A DNA stretch of 64,000 nt from positions 756,642 to 820,641 of the forward strand of contig SDOX01000122.1 of the NCBI GenBank assembly GCA_004565275.1. Reading direction: 5' to 3'. The notes beneath the pieces were generated by a model. It had not been told where the DNA came from. It searched no databases and worked only from the letters and a program-made list of their open reading frames with translations. Below, piece by piece: positions 1 through 10,289 of the stretch (positions within the stretch are counted from its first letter, which is position 1; the number at the start of each line of letters is the position of its first letter). The stretch is from Nannochloropsis salina CCMP1776 (Eukaryota; Sar; Eustigmatophyceae; Eustigmatales; Monodopsidaceae). Position numbers and translations under genes: made by a program.

Positions 1-254
1 ATCTCGCTGGCTTTTTCAAACAGAGCTTTGGCTGCGGGCACCTCCTCGCTGACCTGTGCTCCCATTCCCACATACTGGGCCCCCTGGCCAGGGAACATGA
101 ATGCGGTTTTGTAATCCACAGCAGAAGCCTTGACCAGGTTCTTGCGTGCGTGTGAGGAAATGGCCCGGGAGAGCACATTTGTTGAAAGCTTGGGGACAAA
201 AGCAAAGGCTGTTGGGCTCAATAAGCCAAGCATAATTAGGCTCTTGGACATCAT
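1..254 (-). CDS. fabD: Plastid malonyl-CoA:ACP transacylase, N-terminal part
   Basis: Only the first 84 codons lie in the window; the gene runs off the left edge. The enzyme moves the malonyl group from CoA to acyl carrier protein at the start of plastid type II fatty-acid synthesis. After residue 50 the protein shows FMFPGQGAQYVGMG, the hallmark N-terminal motif of the FabD/MCAT family. The first 20 residues form a hydrophobic signal peptide ending in AFAF, followed by a Lys/Arg-rich stretch: the bipartite signal used for a secondary red plastid. Two ATG codons are adjacent (254 and 251); the upstream one is taken. The catalytic Ser and His lie outside the window. Family call is firm from the motif; plastid location is inferred from the leader. 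Confidence 0.88.
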   Translation of the reverse strand, partial: MMSKSLIMLGLLSPTAFAFVPKLSTNVLSRAISSHARKNLVKASAVDYKTAFMFPGQGAQYVGMGAQVSEEVPAAKALFEKASE

Positions 255-1284
255 TCCTGTGCGCGGAACGAGATTGAATAGGAATCGTTTAGGACGTCGA
301 ATGCCAATAGTACGGAATCCATTCGAATGACAGAGCAGTACAGATAGCAAAAAAGTTATAGAAGAAGTGTTTGAAATGCTGGCATTCCACTGTCGAATGC
401 AGCTTTCCTGACAAAAATCAGCATTAGGCAGAGGCAGGCGGTGAACGATCCACGCGTGACGAGTGAGACTTCTGGCTACGACGGGGTCGGACACCTGCGG
501 GCCCGTCGACACACGTGCCAGCCTTGCAACCTGTGAGTCTACGGCACAATTCTTAGTACGCCCTCGCGTCAAATTTATTGTACATGGATTCAACATGTGA
601 CCAATGATAATGAGGGCGGACTGATGTTGGAACATCACAGGGTAGGCATGAAGCCCACGTGAGCGATAAGCGGCGCTGAAGGCAAGATTTAGCTAGCGGT
701 GGAAGTCGTCGTCGCATACTACAGCTGCTTATGGTCCTTGGGACGAGACAACACAATGCCAGCGCGCTTGAAAGGAAGGAGAGAGGATCTTTTTTTTTTG
801 AGAGGCGTGTAGTTGGTCTTAGCCACAAGTGTATTTCTCTGTGGCAGCGATGGATTTTAAAAAAAAAAAACATAATTGGCTTCGTTTGGGCGCGAGAGCG
901 TGCTTTGTAAATTGTTCCGCGTCTAGACACAAAAGCTGCTGAGTGTGCGAACGAAATATGATTTTGTAGGCTGGGTCATCTTTTTGCTGCTTTTTCCTCG
1001 ATCTAGACTTCCTTTGGTCCCAAACAATGCCGCATGGTCAGGAGGTCGGTGATGTCCGCATAATGCTCTCCTCTGCACGTCAAAAAAGAAGTCTGAACGA
1101 CATTTTGTTTGTCACCCCATCAAGTAGGAAGCGGTCGACTTTTCCCGCCGTTTTACGATCTGACTAGCTTTGATGCACCAGAAAAGACTCAAAAGTGAGA
1201 CCTGAAGAGCTCGATTTTTCGTTTTACTTTCATTTGGATCTTGAATTACAGCACGGTTCGATATCCTTCTGATCTGACCACGCA
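255..1284. other. Intergenic, no gene seen
   Basis: About 1 kb between the fabD start and the EBP2 stop. It holds an upstream region for fabD and the EBP2 3' side, with homopolymer A and T runs near 790 and 850. Open frames here are short and lack protein-like composition. Confidence 0.6.
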
Positions 1285-2663
1285 TCAACGCTTCGAACGC
1301 ATTTTCTGTCGCGTTGTCTTCCCTGGTCGATTGCCACCCTTTTTGGCCCCACCTCCACCCTTCTTCCCGCCCCTCCCGCCTTTGGAGCCGAAGGTCTTGC
1401 CCTTCTTAGGATTGAAGGTGGAAAAATCATTAAGACTTTTCGTGTCCGCCTGCTTGAGTTTACGCTTGGGCCCGCCAAAGCCATACTTTTTATCCTTAGA
1501 CAATCGACGACTGTTGTCATGCCTCCCGCCTCCTTCCCCGCGACCGGCCGCTCCGGCACCGAAGCGTCCCCCCGGGGACCGCCCTGCCAGGACTCTGTCG
1601 AAACCGTCGTCGTCCTCTAATAGCCCCTGCCCACCGCCACTGTGATTGTGAGAGAAAAGCACGTGGTAAAAATGTATAAGGCATGCTCTGTCGTGTCGTT
1701 TCACAGCATCTATCCACCCTCCTGATGCCCTCCTCGTGTTTCGCACCTCCTCCCTTCACTTCTCATCCCCTCCGATCCAATGCAAACCCTCCACGTACCG
1801 TTGCGCCCTGTCCTTTTTCCATTGATTTACTGCCTCTAAAGTTTTCTTCTTGTCCTCTGTTTTCTCCTTTGCCTTGTGCGACTTGAGCGCTTTACTGAAT
1901 TTTCGATTTTCCTGTTGCTTACGTCGCTCCTCTACGGCTGTCATCTTTTTCTGCTCAAACAAGAGCCGATCTTTTACCTGTGATATTATTTACCAAAGAG
2001 AGAGATGCATAACGATCAGTCATTCATTCACGCCTAAGCCCAGGCTCGCGTATGGTATACCAACACCACGAGTCAACACCACTTCTGCGTTGATAACATG
2101 TGAGGCACGCCTGCAAGACCCACGACGATCGGAACTCTTCCCACCGATCCCACAAAACTTACCCGGGCCATGTGATCGTCACTTTTAAGCATATCACAGA
2201 AGAAATCCTCGGGGCGCTTATACGGAACTTGGTATTGAACCAGCCGCGCGCGTGCCTCCTTGATACCAGCCAACGCCACGCGATAGAAAGCGGTCTCCCG
2301 CGCCAAATCATCATGCACATCGTTTAAGAGTAATGGAAACTGACAGACATTCATAGTCTCAGGCCAGGGTCGTGACCCATTCTCGCTTTCGATCTGCCCC
2401 AACATTTGCATTAGCCCTTTCTGATTGTTGATAAACTCTCTGGGCCGAGGTTGTAAAGCTTCCTCGTCCTCGTCTTTGTCGACATCTCCATCCAAAAAGT
2501 CTCCATTTCCGGTGCTATCGATCGTACGTGATAGTGCTTGCTCGCGCTTTATTTCCTCTGCTGCGGCAAGCTCTTTTGCAAATTCGTCCTCCTCTTCAAG
2601 GGCCAGGAGCTCATCGGGATCCACTGCCCCTGTCCGGGCCTTAGACGTTCGCTTCTTTCCCAT
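1285..2663 (-). CDS. EBP2: rRNA-processing protein EBP2
   Basis: Three exons, 2663-2163, 1977-1799 and 1639-1285, joined in phase with GTAAGT and GTACGT donors; 344 residues. EBP2 is a nucleolar factor for 27S pre-rRNA processing and 60S subunit assembly. The N-terminus is acidic (Glu/Asp-rich, residues 15-65). The middle holds the EBP2 core: a tryptophan-proline start, the RPEDFFCDMLKSDDHM segment, then a Lys/Glu-rich helix across the first splice junction. The C-terminus is Gly/Lys-rich and ends with KTTRQKMRSKR, close to the RPGKxxRQKxR end typical of the family. The gene is host nuclear, with no targeting leader. Family call is firm; the second splice (phase 2) is predicted from consensus and frame only. 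Confidence 0.88.
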
Positions 2664-4089
2664 AAATAAACTACAAGACGGAAGAATGGATAAATATGAG
2701 AAAAGATTTTATACGAAAATATGGATCGGGGGCTCAAAAAGAAAGGCAGTGTTACAATTTAATGCTGAGTTACCCGTGGGCCATCGAATCGTCATGCACG
2801 GTGTAAAGTATCCTCCGCGCGCATGAAGGCTTTGTGCATGAAAAGGAAGCCCACGAAGACCACTTATCCAAGTATAAGTCCAATTGAGTAAACCAGAATA
2901 ATAAAAATATGAAACATGTTCTTCTCGTCTCAAATGGGGAAAAAAACAGCTATAATCAAATCAGTCTCGGCCGTGTGTTGCATAGGCTTTGTCAAGCCCT
3001 GCAGCGAAGCAATGGACTTTCCGGGTATTTTATATGTTTCCCAGAGCCCGAAACCTGCTTCCTTCTCAGGAAAAAAGCAACGTGGCAGGATCACAGACCC
3101 CTCTAACCTCTTTCATGATTGCTAAGTGACCTTTCTTCCCCTCTTCATCTTTTTAATTGAAGAGTTGGGGCCTATTTATCTCATGCCTTGCTCATCTTGT
3201 GCGGTCTATACGCTTAACCGGCAAGTGACGCTCCTTTCAAGGAAAACACATAATCATGAGTGAAATCTAGCAGACGGCTATTGCTCACTATGCTAGCCTG
3301 CCTCCTCATTCAGATGATGATCCCACAGGATGGTGCTCTTGCTGGTCGTACTCTATACAAGCAGGATAGTCTATTGTTTTGTTCTTTTCACATTGCTTTT
3401 AGCATGTCTGTAATAAGAGTTAGTGCTTGAAACATCAGTCAAAATCAAGCCAAGCCGTCTATTCAATTTCAGGCAGTATGTTTGTGGTGCTTTTGTCCGA
3501 TAGTCGACGGTAAACATGGATTATACCTATTTTTCTTGCGCTGTCTAATTATTACCGCAAAATTTCTAAGAAGAGCACGTCTCAAGAGAATGAGTACATC
3601 GCCTATGATGCCACAACACTTTTTTAGGGATTTGGCGTGTGTAGAGTAGGTTGCAAGCGTGACGTGTCGGTTTTGGATGGAGAAGACACATTAGATAGTA
3701 CTCAAGATGAAATTTAACGTTGACGGGGAAATAAAATGGTGGACGCCTCAGCGAACGAAGGATTAATGGAAGTGACAAGGCTTGTATGTCGAAGTGATAC
3801 GTGAAAAACCTAAATGCGCAAGGACTTAGATCCTGGATTTCACATTTTCATGCACCAGTTCCTTGTCATCGTCTTTCCGTTTCTCTAACAGACTGTCGGG
3901 AGCACCTCCTGGGCACCTAAAACGATCAAAAGTTTTTGTGTATCCTTGATTATAAGCATACAGCCATATGATTCAGGGTAGCCTCAGTTATTTGAGGGTA
4001 AAAATGCAAGCAACTACTTCCGTTGACATCTCCCTTTTTTGACACCCCCCTCTCACGCAGCTCCCAGAAGCACCTCTAAACTCAGTCTC
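2664..4089. other. Intergenic, no gene seen
   Basis: A 1.4-kb AT-richer stretch between the EBP2 start and the transporter stop. Only short open frames occur. A weak 7-bp inverted repeat lies at 3141-3164. No tRNA-like or protein-like signal was recognised; an unannotated small RNA cannot be excluded by eye. Confidence 0.55.
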
Positions 4090-5659
4090 TTAATCTTTTG
4101 ACCCTGACCGCCATCGCTTTCCACCTGAACCAAAAGATAGATAATTCGCAAATGCGACCATGACCACCCCCGCTATGATATTTCCAATGGTCACAGGGAT
4201 CAGGTTACGCAGAAAAAAGTGAAGAAACGATGGTCCGCCATTCAGTGCTCCGAAGGGTCCTGCGATAGGAAGAGACGAAGATGATGCTCAGGGTCAAAGT
4301 CATGTATTCAATTCCCTCGATAGCTTCGTGTGGCCCATTTCGTTCCTTATTTTCTCTTACCGACAAACATATTGGCCACGGAGTGTTCAAAGCCCAGAGA
4401 GGCAAAGATGGTGATTATCAGGACGATGGCCGTGGCTTTGCTCACGAGGTCGGCGGCAGCCTGGGCGATCCAAACGGCGGTCGTAACAAGCCAATTACAC
4501 AAGATGCCTCGCGCCACGGCCTAGAAAGGTGAGGAATGGGGGCAAGATGAATGGATTGCAGAGGAGGTGACGGGAAACGGAGATGATCCAAATGCACGAG
4601 TCATAGCAGCGAAGCAGTCCGAAGACAAAGGGAACCTTAGAGTGAGATCTTCATGCTCACCACTCCAAACGGCATGGCTGTCTTCGATGCGGCTACGGAG
4701 GCAATGGCTGCTGCACTGCTTGAAAATACACCGGCGTATGTGCACAAAGCAGCGAGGAAGCCCGCGCCCACCATGTTACCTAGATAGGACCATACCCACG
4801 TCTTGACTAGCTGCTGTAACTTGATCTGTGGGAAAAACAAAGCAATCGAGGTGCACGCAAAACGTTCGTCACTGCCAGTCCTTTTGCAGTCTCTCAGTCA
4901 GGGGCCAATGGCAAGGTGATCAAAACCGGCAAAAATGTATTTGAACTGACCATTTGCATCCAGTAAAATAGCGAACGGTTTTTCCGTACCCAAATTCTCA
5001 AGAAACACGTTATTCACCACAACACACCACCGATCACATACCTTTTTCTCCATCAGGGCCACAGATACGACGGCGGTATTCCCCGTGAAGAGCATGGTCC
5101 CCTGTGAAAATGCATGGGAAGGCCCGTCAAAGACCCGGTGCGGTGTATCATAGCCTCTGTCCCTGACAACCATGCATGCTGTGCTGATCATTCTAACATA
5201 GTAAGCACTCCAGTGGAAACGCACCATAGTTGCTGTCATCAGTAGCCCGCAAGGGAGGCCACAAAAGCCGTAAATAAGCTTGGCAAGGCCAGGATCCTTT
5301 GCCTGAATACCAGGAACGCCCGCCATAGTGGTCACAGCCATCGCAGCCCCGATTCCTACTTGCAAACCGGCCTGGATGCCCAACAAAAAAATGATAGGAG
5401 CTGGTTCATTGGCTTTCTTCTCGCCCTGCTTTACGGCGCTTTCGTATGCAGCTACCGGGTCTTTTAGAGGAGGTTGGAAGCCGTCAAAAGGTAGGAGGGA
5501 AGTCGAGGAGGCGCTGCGAGGTATATGCGAGCTCCATGTTGGCCTCAAGCAAATGCTAGGAATTCCAGGTTTATTGGGAGAGACCCCGGGAGGTCGTAGA
5601 TTGAAGGCCTGGCCTGCCGAGAGGAGCACAAGAAGCGAAATGGTGACTTTACAGGCCAT
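4090..5659 (-). CDS. Plastid-targeted formate/nitrite transporter (NAR1-like)
   Basis: Five exons (5659-5225, 5101-5042, 4825-4661, 4520-4361, 4259-4090) join in phase to 329 residues. FNT proteins are pentameric six-helix channels passing nitrite or formate. Visible family marks: the helix with LLMTAT leading into LFTGN, the ARGILCNWLV motif (residues about 222-231), a SLGFEHSVANMF motif before helix 5, and the closing NLIPVTIGNIIAGVV helix. The first 19 residues are a signal peptide ending in GQAF, followed by Pro/Arg-rich sequence, so the product is probably sent to the plastid envelope, as expected for nitrite entry ahead of plastid nitrite reductase (NAR1 role in green algae). Substrate is inferred, not shown by sequence. 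Splice sites are all GT-AG. Confidence 0.87.
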
Positions 5660-6702
5660 TGTGCCTAGTTTTATACCACAGATTGGGGACCTAAAAAGTA
5701 GATCAAGGTGCCCTGTTGGAAGACAGTGTATTTAAAAGACGAGGAATGGTGGCCGGCAATATGTAAGCACCAAAATGCGGCATGTGCTGCTCAAGTTAAC
5801 TCCCCGCGCGAGGCGACCGCCGGGATTCGCCGACGAGAAGCAACCCCGCGCAAGCATTTGACACTCCCGACAGATAATGCAGCCATTACGTGTGGACACG
5901 TTTTTCTTCTGTCTCCATGTGCCATTGCCTCTAAAAGAGTGATCGACCTCAATTTTGGGAGTCTGCGTGTACCTCCAGGTGGTGTATCGTCGCTGGTAAA
6001 TCGTAAGTGCCTTTGAGGGCTTTTCGAACAACCTCCTGCCCCAAGTGGGCCAATTAAAAAAAATGCCTTAAAGTTTCGAAGTCACGGTAAATCACATCCT
6101 TTTGTTGTGTTCCCGCCTTTCCGCTGACGTATCCATTTTAAAAAATTAATATCTACGCGCCGTCGATCCAGAACGGAACATCGTACCTCTTGATGGGACG
6201 AAATGCGTCACTACAGGCTGCACTTTCCAGATGCACACCGCATTTACCATCACCACTTTTTCCGTGTAAAAATGTTCTCATGTCTTTAGCCCTGCCTGTA
6301 TCTAGCTGTTCGAGGCTTGACAGTAGCATGTAGTAAGAGCACCCGTGAAGCACCTTCATAAAATATGTGAAAAATATATGACAGAAAGGGTCTCGTCATG
6401 CTAGGCGTTACTGCAGTGCTATAATTTAAGGTGTCCAGGTTTCCAGCTTCTTTTTCAAAATCGATGATGGGCATATGATCCTCACTCTGTATGATTTCAT
6501 AAATACATAGATGAGGCAGGACATGGTCAATATGCATAAAATTAATGATAACTCCGAAATGGTGATGAACAGACGCTTTGAGACATGAGCGGTTTTATAG
6601 CCCTTTAACAATCGTTAATAGATATCTATTTGACATGACGGAAAAAGATCTATTTTTCCGGAAATCTCAGCGCCCGCATTATCTTGTTCTGACAAGCCAT
6701 GG
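5660..6702. other. Intergenic, no gene seen
   Basis: About 1 kb between the transporter start and the frataxin stop, partly AT-rich (around 6130-6660). It must hold the transporter promoter and the frataxin 3' side. No protein-like or RNA-like pattern was recognised. Confidence 0.55.
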
Positions 6703-7609
6703 CTATGTTCGAGTCCTTATGTCAATCCCCGCCACCCTTTTGACCTCTTCTCTCAGCAACGCGAAAAGCTCCCGCCTGCCCCGCGTTGTTACCCACATCT
6801 TTGTCGCAACATCGTATTCAAAGCGTAAAGGACCACTCAAGGGCGAAGACCACCAGATCTGGCGGTTGGGAGTTTGTTTGTTGAGCACCCAGGTTCCGTG
6901 CGGGCCCATTCCAATGTTGAGGACTCCTTGCTGTGAAGGGAGGGACGAAAGGTGGGCGCGTGAGGGTAGCGTGGTGTGGACATGGCTTGACGCCCCACCG
7001 GAATTGCATGTATATCAGCTATTCAACAGTCGATGCTTCGCAAATGGAGAATCGCAAGATAACCGACAAATGTTACATAATTTGTGCCATTAAATGAAGC
7101 AGTTAAGAGCGTGTATATTCCTCGCGAACCCTCACAAACCCCAATATAAATCAATTTTCTGCTCAAATTACCGATAGATTCGCTTCATAATCTTCCACGA
7201 CGTCCTCCAAGGCATCCACGGAGGCTTGAACCTCGTCCAGAGTCTCATCCGCCACCAGGTGAAAATCGCGCTCCGTGGGAAAACCACCTTGATTTTGTAC
7301 CTCTTCAGCATTTGTTCGGGAGGAAGAAGACACAAAATGGGAGAAGAGCGTCGCCTGGGCACAGTAGAAAGGAGAGCGGGGGCAGACTTGCTGCTGCGAA
7401 TTACTCAGAGGCTTCCTATAAGGGCCCCATGGAACCTTGCTGGGGCGAGCCGCCCCTGCTACGGCCTGCGATACTTGTGCCACCGATATACTTGTCATGC
7501 TCTTGCACGATCTCGCAAGAGAAAGAGAGGGTATGGAAAATCTGCGGGCAATCATGGAGCTAGGGCGCAGTCTTGGAGTTGCTTGGGCTAAGGCAAATTG
7601 CAAGATCAC
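6703..7609 (-). CDS. FXN: Frataxin, mitochondrial iron-sulfur assembly factor
   Basis: Two exons, 7609-7172 and 6930-6703, joined in phase 0 by a 241-bp intron; 221 residues. Frataxin stimulates cysteine desulfurase on the ISCU scaffold in the mitochondrial matrix. The frataxin fold begins with FHLVADETLDEVQ and the acidic helix LDEVQASVDALEDVVEDYE, then continues in exon 2 with the diagnostic NKQTPNRQIWWSSPLSGP strand region and a C-terminal helix (ELFALLREEV). Residues 1 to about 100 are basic, Ser/Ala-rich and lack acidic residues, as in a mitochondrial presequence plus linker. Start is the first ATG of the open frame; an ATG at residue 19 would also give a good presequence. Family call is firm. 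Confidence 0.9.
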
Positions 7610-8073
7610 GCCTTCCAGAGCTTGTTTTCCCTTGACAAGAGCGAATTAGGACATGATGAGCTCAATACATGTGACCTACGTGTGCGCTACCAACACCGAT
7701 CCGATAATCGGGACTCAATTTCAAGCGTTCCACACTGTTCCCGGTGCGACTGCATTGCCTCTTGAGCCCGAGGGAGCTTTACACTATCGCCATTAGAAAG
7801 GGGGGGAGGTCGACGCCTTACTAGGCATGCACCGTGTTGTCAAATCAGCTGAAACACGCCGATCTACTTGCGCAATATATGCTGGTCAAATATGTAAATT
7901 CTAACTGCAATGTGTGCTACGAATTTATGAATGCCACTTGTGTGATAATGCGTCCATTTCACCTCTCACCTCTGTCGTCCAACATTTGTGTTGCTAGTCA
8001 AGATCATAGAGACTGACATCCCCCTACTTGGCTACAGCGGCGAGACTCTAGTCGAGCTGACAGCAACGTTTGT
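7610..8073. other. Intergenic, no gene seen
   Basis: Lies between the frataxin start and the tRNA gene. It should hold the frataxin promoter. Nothing else was recognised. Confidence 0.55.
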
Positions 8074-8203
8074 GGTGACTTGGCCGAGAGGTTAAGGCGT
8101 TGGTTTTAGGCGCCAATGGGAAACCGCGTGGGTTCAAGTGCGGTGTTCGAGACGGGATGTGACCCTCTCCGATGCACACTGCCCCGAAACCCCACAGTCA
8201 CCA
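8074..8203 (+). tRNA. tRNA-Leu(UAG) with an insertion in the T loop
   Basis: The acceptor 5' strand (8074-8080) pairs perfectly over 7 bp with 8196-8202, followed by discriminator A at 8203, the base required for leucine tRNAs. D stem GCC/GGC (8083-8085 with 8096-8098), anticodon stem 8100-8104 with 8112-8116 (one G-U), loop TTTAGGC with anticodon UAG at 8107-8109 and G37, an 11-nt variable arm (8117-8127), and T stem 8128-8132 with 8191-8195, perfect 5 bp. Between the two T-stem strands lie 58 nt rather than 7, so about 51 nt must be removed to give a 79-nt type II tRNA. The A box (TGGCCGAGAGG) fits consensus and the B box differs at one position. No anticodon-loop intron is present. A T-run follows at once. 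Confidence 0.82.
8138..8188 (+). other. Candidate non-canonical tRNA intron, 51 nt
   Basis: Removing 51 nt restores a normal T loop. The exact cut is ambiguous: 8137-8187, 8138-8188 and 8140-8190 give TTCAAAC or TTCAAGT loops, all acceptable. The block folds on itself: 8140-8146 pairs with 8176-8182 (one G-U), 8147-8152 with 8166-8172 (one bulged C), and 8154-8156 with 8163-8165. Outside this, TTC at 8133-8135 can pair with GAA at 8186-8188, leaving bulges on opposite strands, which resembles a relaxed bulge-helix-bulge substrate of tRNA splicing endonuclease. This is structure seen in the sequence; splicing itself is inferred. Confidence 0.65.
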
Positions 8204-8205
8204 TC

Positions 8206-8217
8206 TTTTTTCTTTTT
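8206..8217 (+). terminator. RNA polymerase III terminator
   Basis: Six T, one C and five more T begin two bases after the tRNA discriminator. This is a standard Pol III stop signal and supports the assignment of 8203 as the tRNA 3' end. Confidence 0.75.
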
Positions 8218-8391
8218 CTAAACGCAGGTCCTTCAGCATAAGCTAACATTAAAAAGTTTACAACGTAACATGTAGTGAAAATCCACCCTGTAACTCGATA
8301 CTTTACATTTACTTTCAATTGAAGATTTTCCTAAGCGCATTACAGGCCCATGTCCCCCGCTTCCGCAGAATTTCTTCTTTGCATACCCATT

Positions 8392-8986
8392 TCAACCTCC
8401 TTGCAACCCGTACACAATCATGCTTGCTAGACCAGTTCCTATGCCCCATGTCATGGCATGATGGGGGTGACCTGTTGTGAGGCCTGCGAAGGCTCCCGCG
8501 CTTAAGCCCCCGACGAAACTCGTCGCCCAGTTGCGGCGTCCCATGGTTTTCTCAGCCACGCACGAGGATCCGCTATACAACCCCAGGAAAGTTGCGAGGA
8601 GGAATGAATGCTTACATGCGCCCACTGTGTGATGACGGGGATAAGCTCAGTCGATCTACCCATCTTATTGACGATACGTAAGCTCCATCTCCGACCTATG
8701 TCACTCCAGCCTCCCTCTCACGCACCCGCCCGAGTTCGAAACATTTGCAGCATAATCTGTCCTCGTGAGGCCTTGGTCCGTAATGAAATTGTATCATAGC
8801 GGTGAAAGAATGCCCCCCACAGGGCCCCCACGTAAAGCCCGCGAATGCACCCTGCTTGCAGCGGACGGGAGGTAAAGAACTGAGCTGCAAAGAGTTAAAA
8901 AAAAAATGACGGACAATCTTACCTTCAGCAAGCCGTGCGTCACAAGAAGGGCTATACGCGCTATTTATTGGGGGGACCACCGCCAT
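8392..8986 (-). CDS. Small Tim17/22-like membrane protein
   Basis: Three exons (8986-8923, 8884-8726, 8624-8392), with introns of 39 and 101 bp, in phase to 151 residues. Hydrophobic, Gly-rich helices occur at about residues 39-50, 80-95 and 108-145, the last with SFVGGLSAGAFAGLTTG, a Gly-spaced pattern common in the Tim17/Tim22/Tim23 superfamily and in complex I subunit B14.7 (NDUFA11). The basic loop RTKASRGQ between helices fits that family. I cannot say whether it is an import channel relative, a complex I subunit or an OEP16-like protein. The first intron is very short, so its borders are less certain, but skipping it breaks the frame. It lies head-to-head with the DTW gene, 244 bp apart. 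Confidence 0.6.
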
Positions 8987-9230
8987 CAAAGTCACCTGTC
9001 CTGAAGAACGTTGCGATAAGTGTCCATGAGGTGGCGAGGTTAAAGACTACAGAGACGAGACGTCATCGCTGAGGAGACTGGTTTGCGGAGATTTACTGTG
9101 ATCCCTGCCCCTAAGGCTAACAACTCAGTGAACACACACTTTGTTATTATTAATTAGAGAAGGCGGAGCACACATTGGGAGGATAAATCACCTACAATCG
9201 CCCGCAGGTCACTGCTCCAAGCGCCCTTCA

Positions 9231-10214
9231 ATGTTAACCTCCTCACCCCCGCCACCTGCAACCACGACCTATACGCCGTCGATATCAACTCCAGCAACCG
9301 ATCATACTGATGCCAGCGCATCGTTGCAAGCCTATCTTGCTGCGCCTTTACCTTACGCTATTGAAGATTGGGTGAAGGCTGCATGTCCATCACACGGCTG
9401 CACAGCAGAAAAACGCTTTTACTGTGCAAAGTGTGTTTGCTGGGTAGGGGTTCCAGCCGGGGTGCAGGTACCGCGTTTGTGTCTGCCCCTCGAGGTGAAC
9501 ATAATCATAGCAGACAATCGTAAAAAATCCACCGCAATACAAGTAGGCGTGTTGGCGACGGAATCGGTTCGGGTTTGGGACACGTGGACAGGAGGGCTCG
9601 AGGAGCTGGCTGCGGAGCCCTGGGAGGTAGATGAGACGCTGGTGCTTTTCCCATCTCAAGACGCAGTAACATTGAATGATATGTCATTGGAGGAATTGGC
9701 AGTAATAAAGCGAGTTGTAGTTCTCGATTCGCGGTGGAACAACACAACCACGGTACTAGACCACCCCGGGGTGAGGCGATTGACAAAGCGGGTGAAGCTC
9801 AAGAATCCCCCCCAGGAATCGTTGTGTTGGCGATATCACTCCGAGGGAGAAGGTCTGCTATCTTCTGCGGAAGCTTTGTATTATTTTTTCAAGGACTATG
9901 AGTGGTTGACTCACAGACGAGTCAAAGCAGTACATTCTGTGACGGAAAGCTCCGGTCAAAACGAAGACGGAGAAGTCATGCTAGAGGAGATTATGCATAT
10001 TTTCCGATTAAATATCAATGTTATCAAAGAATCCTATAATAAAGGTGCCAGAAAGAACTTGCCATTGCCTATGGAAGCCGCAGGGAAAGCACGCATCAAG
10101 GCGCACCGCAGCAAACAAAGGCTGGAGGCCGTCGCAAAAAAATCCAAGAGGGAAATTCTTCAGAAAGAGGGAGGAGGACATCACGGAGGCAAAGAAGCAA
10201 TTGAATTTACATGA
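9231..10214 (+). CDS. DTWD1: DTW-domain protein, probable tRNA uridine aminocarboxypropyltransferase
   Basis: Single exon, 327 residues from the first ATG of the frame. DTW proteins (bacterial TapT/TuaA, animal DTWD1 and DTWD2) transfer the aminocarboxypropyl group of SAM to uridine in tRNA. Visible marks: the RFYCAKCVCW zinc-type Cys cluster (residues about 62-71), an ADNRKKSTAIQ motif matching the family's ..KSTA segment, VVVLDSRWNN in place of the DGTW motif, and a downstream RYHSEGEGLLSSAEALYYF helix that is strongly typical of this family. The C-terminus is Lys-rich (possible nuclear or RNA-binding tail). Which tRNA and position it acts on (acp3U20 for DTWD1) is inferred. Its stop is only 75 bp from the convergent ABC-F stop. 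Confidence 0.82.
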   Translation: MLTSSPPPPATTTYTPSISTPATDHTDASASLQAYLAAPLPYAIEDWVKAACPSHGCTAEKRFYCAKCVCWVGVPAGVQVPRLCLPLEVNIIIADNRKKSTAIQVGVLATESVRVWDTWTGGLEELAAEPWEVDETLVLFPSQDAVTLNDMSLEELAVIKRVVVLDSRWNNTTTVLDHPGVRRLTKRVKLKNPPQESLCWRYHSEGEGLLSSAEALYYFFKDYEWLTHRRVKAVHSVTESSGQNEDGEVMLEEIMHIFRLNINVIKESYNKGARKNLPLPMEAAGKARIKAHRSKQRLEAVAKKSKREILQKEGGGHHGGKEAIEFT

Positions 10215-10289
10215 CAGGTCTTCGATTTAGCTTATTTGTACATTCATTTGTGCCCGGGAAGCACCTCTGACCCGTCCTAGACCCTTCCT

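Noticed and set aside
3138-3170. Weak inverted repeat in the EBP2-transporter gap
   Set aside because: Only 7 bp of uninterrupted pairing; expected by chance over this length.
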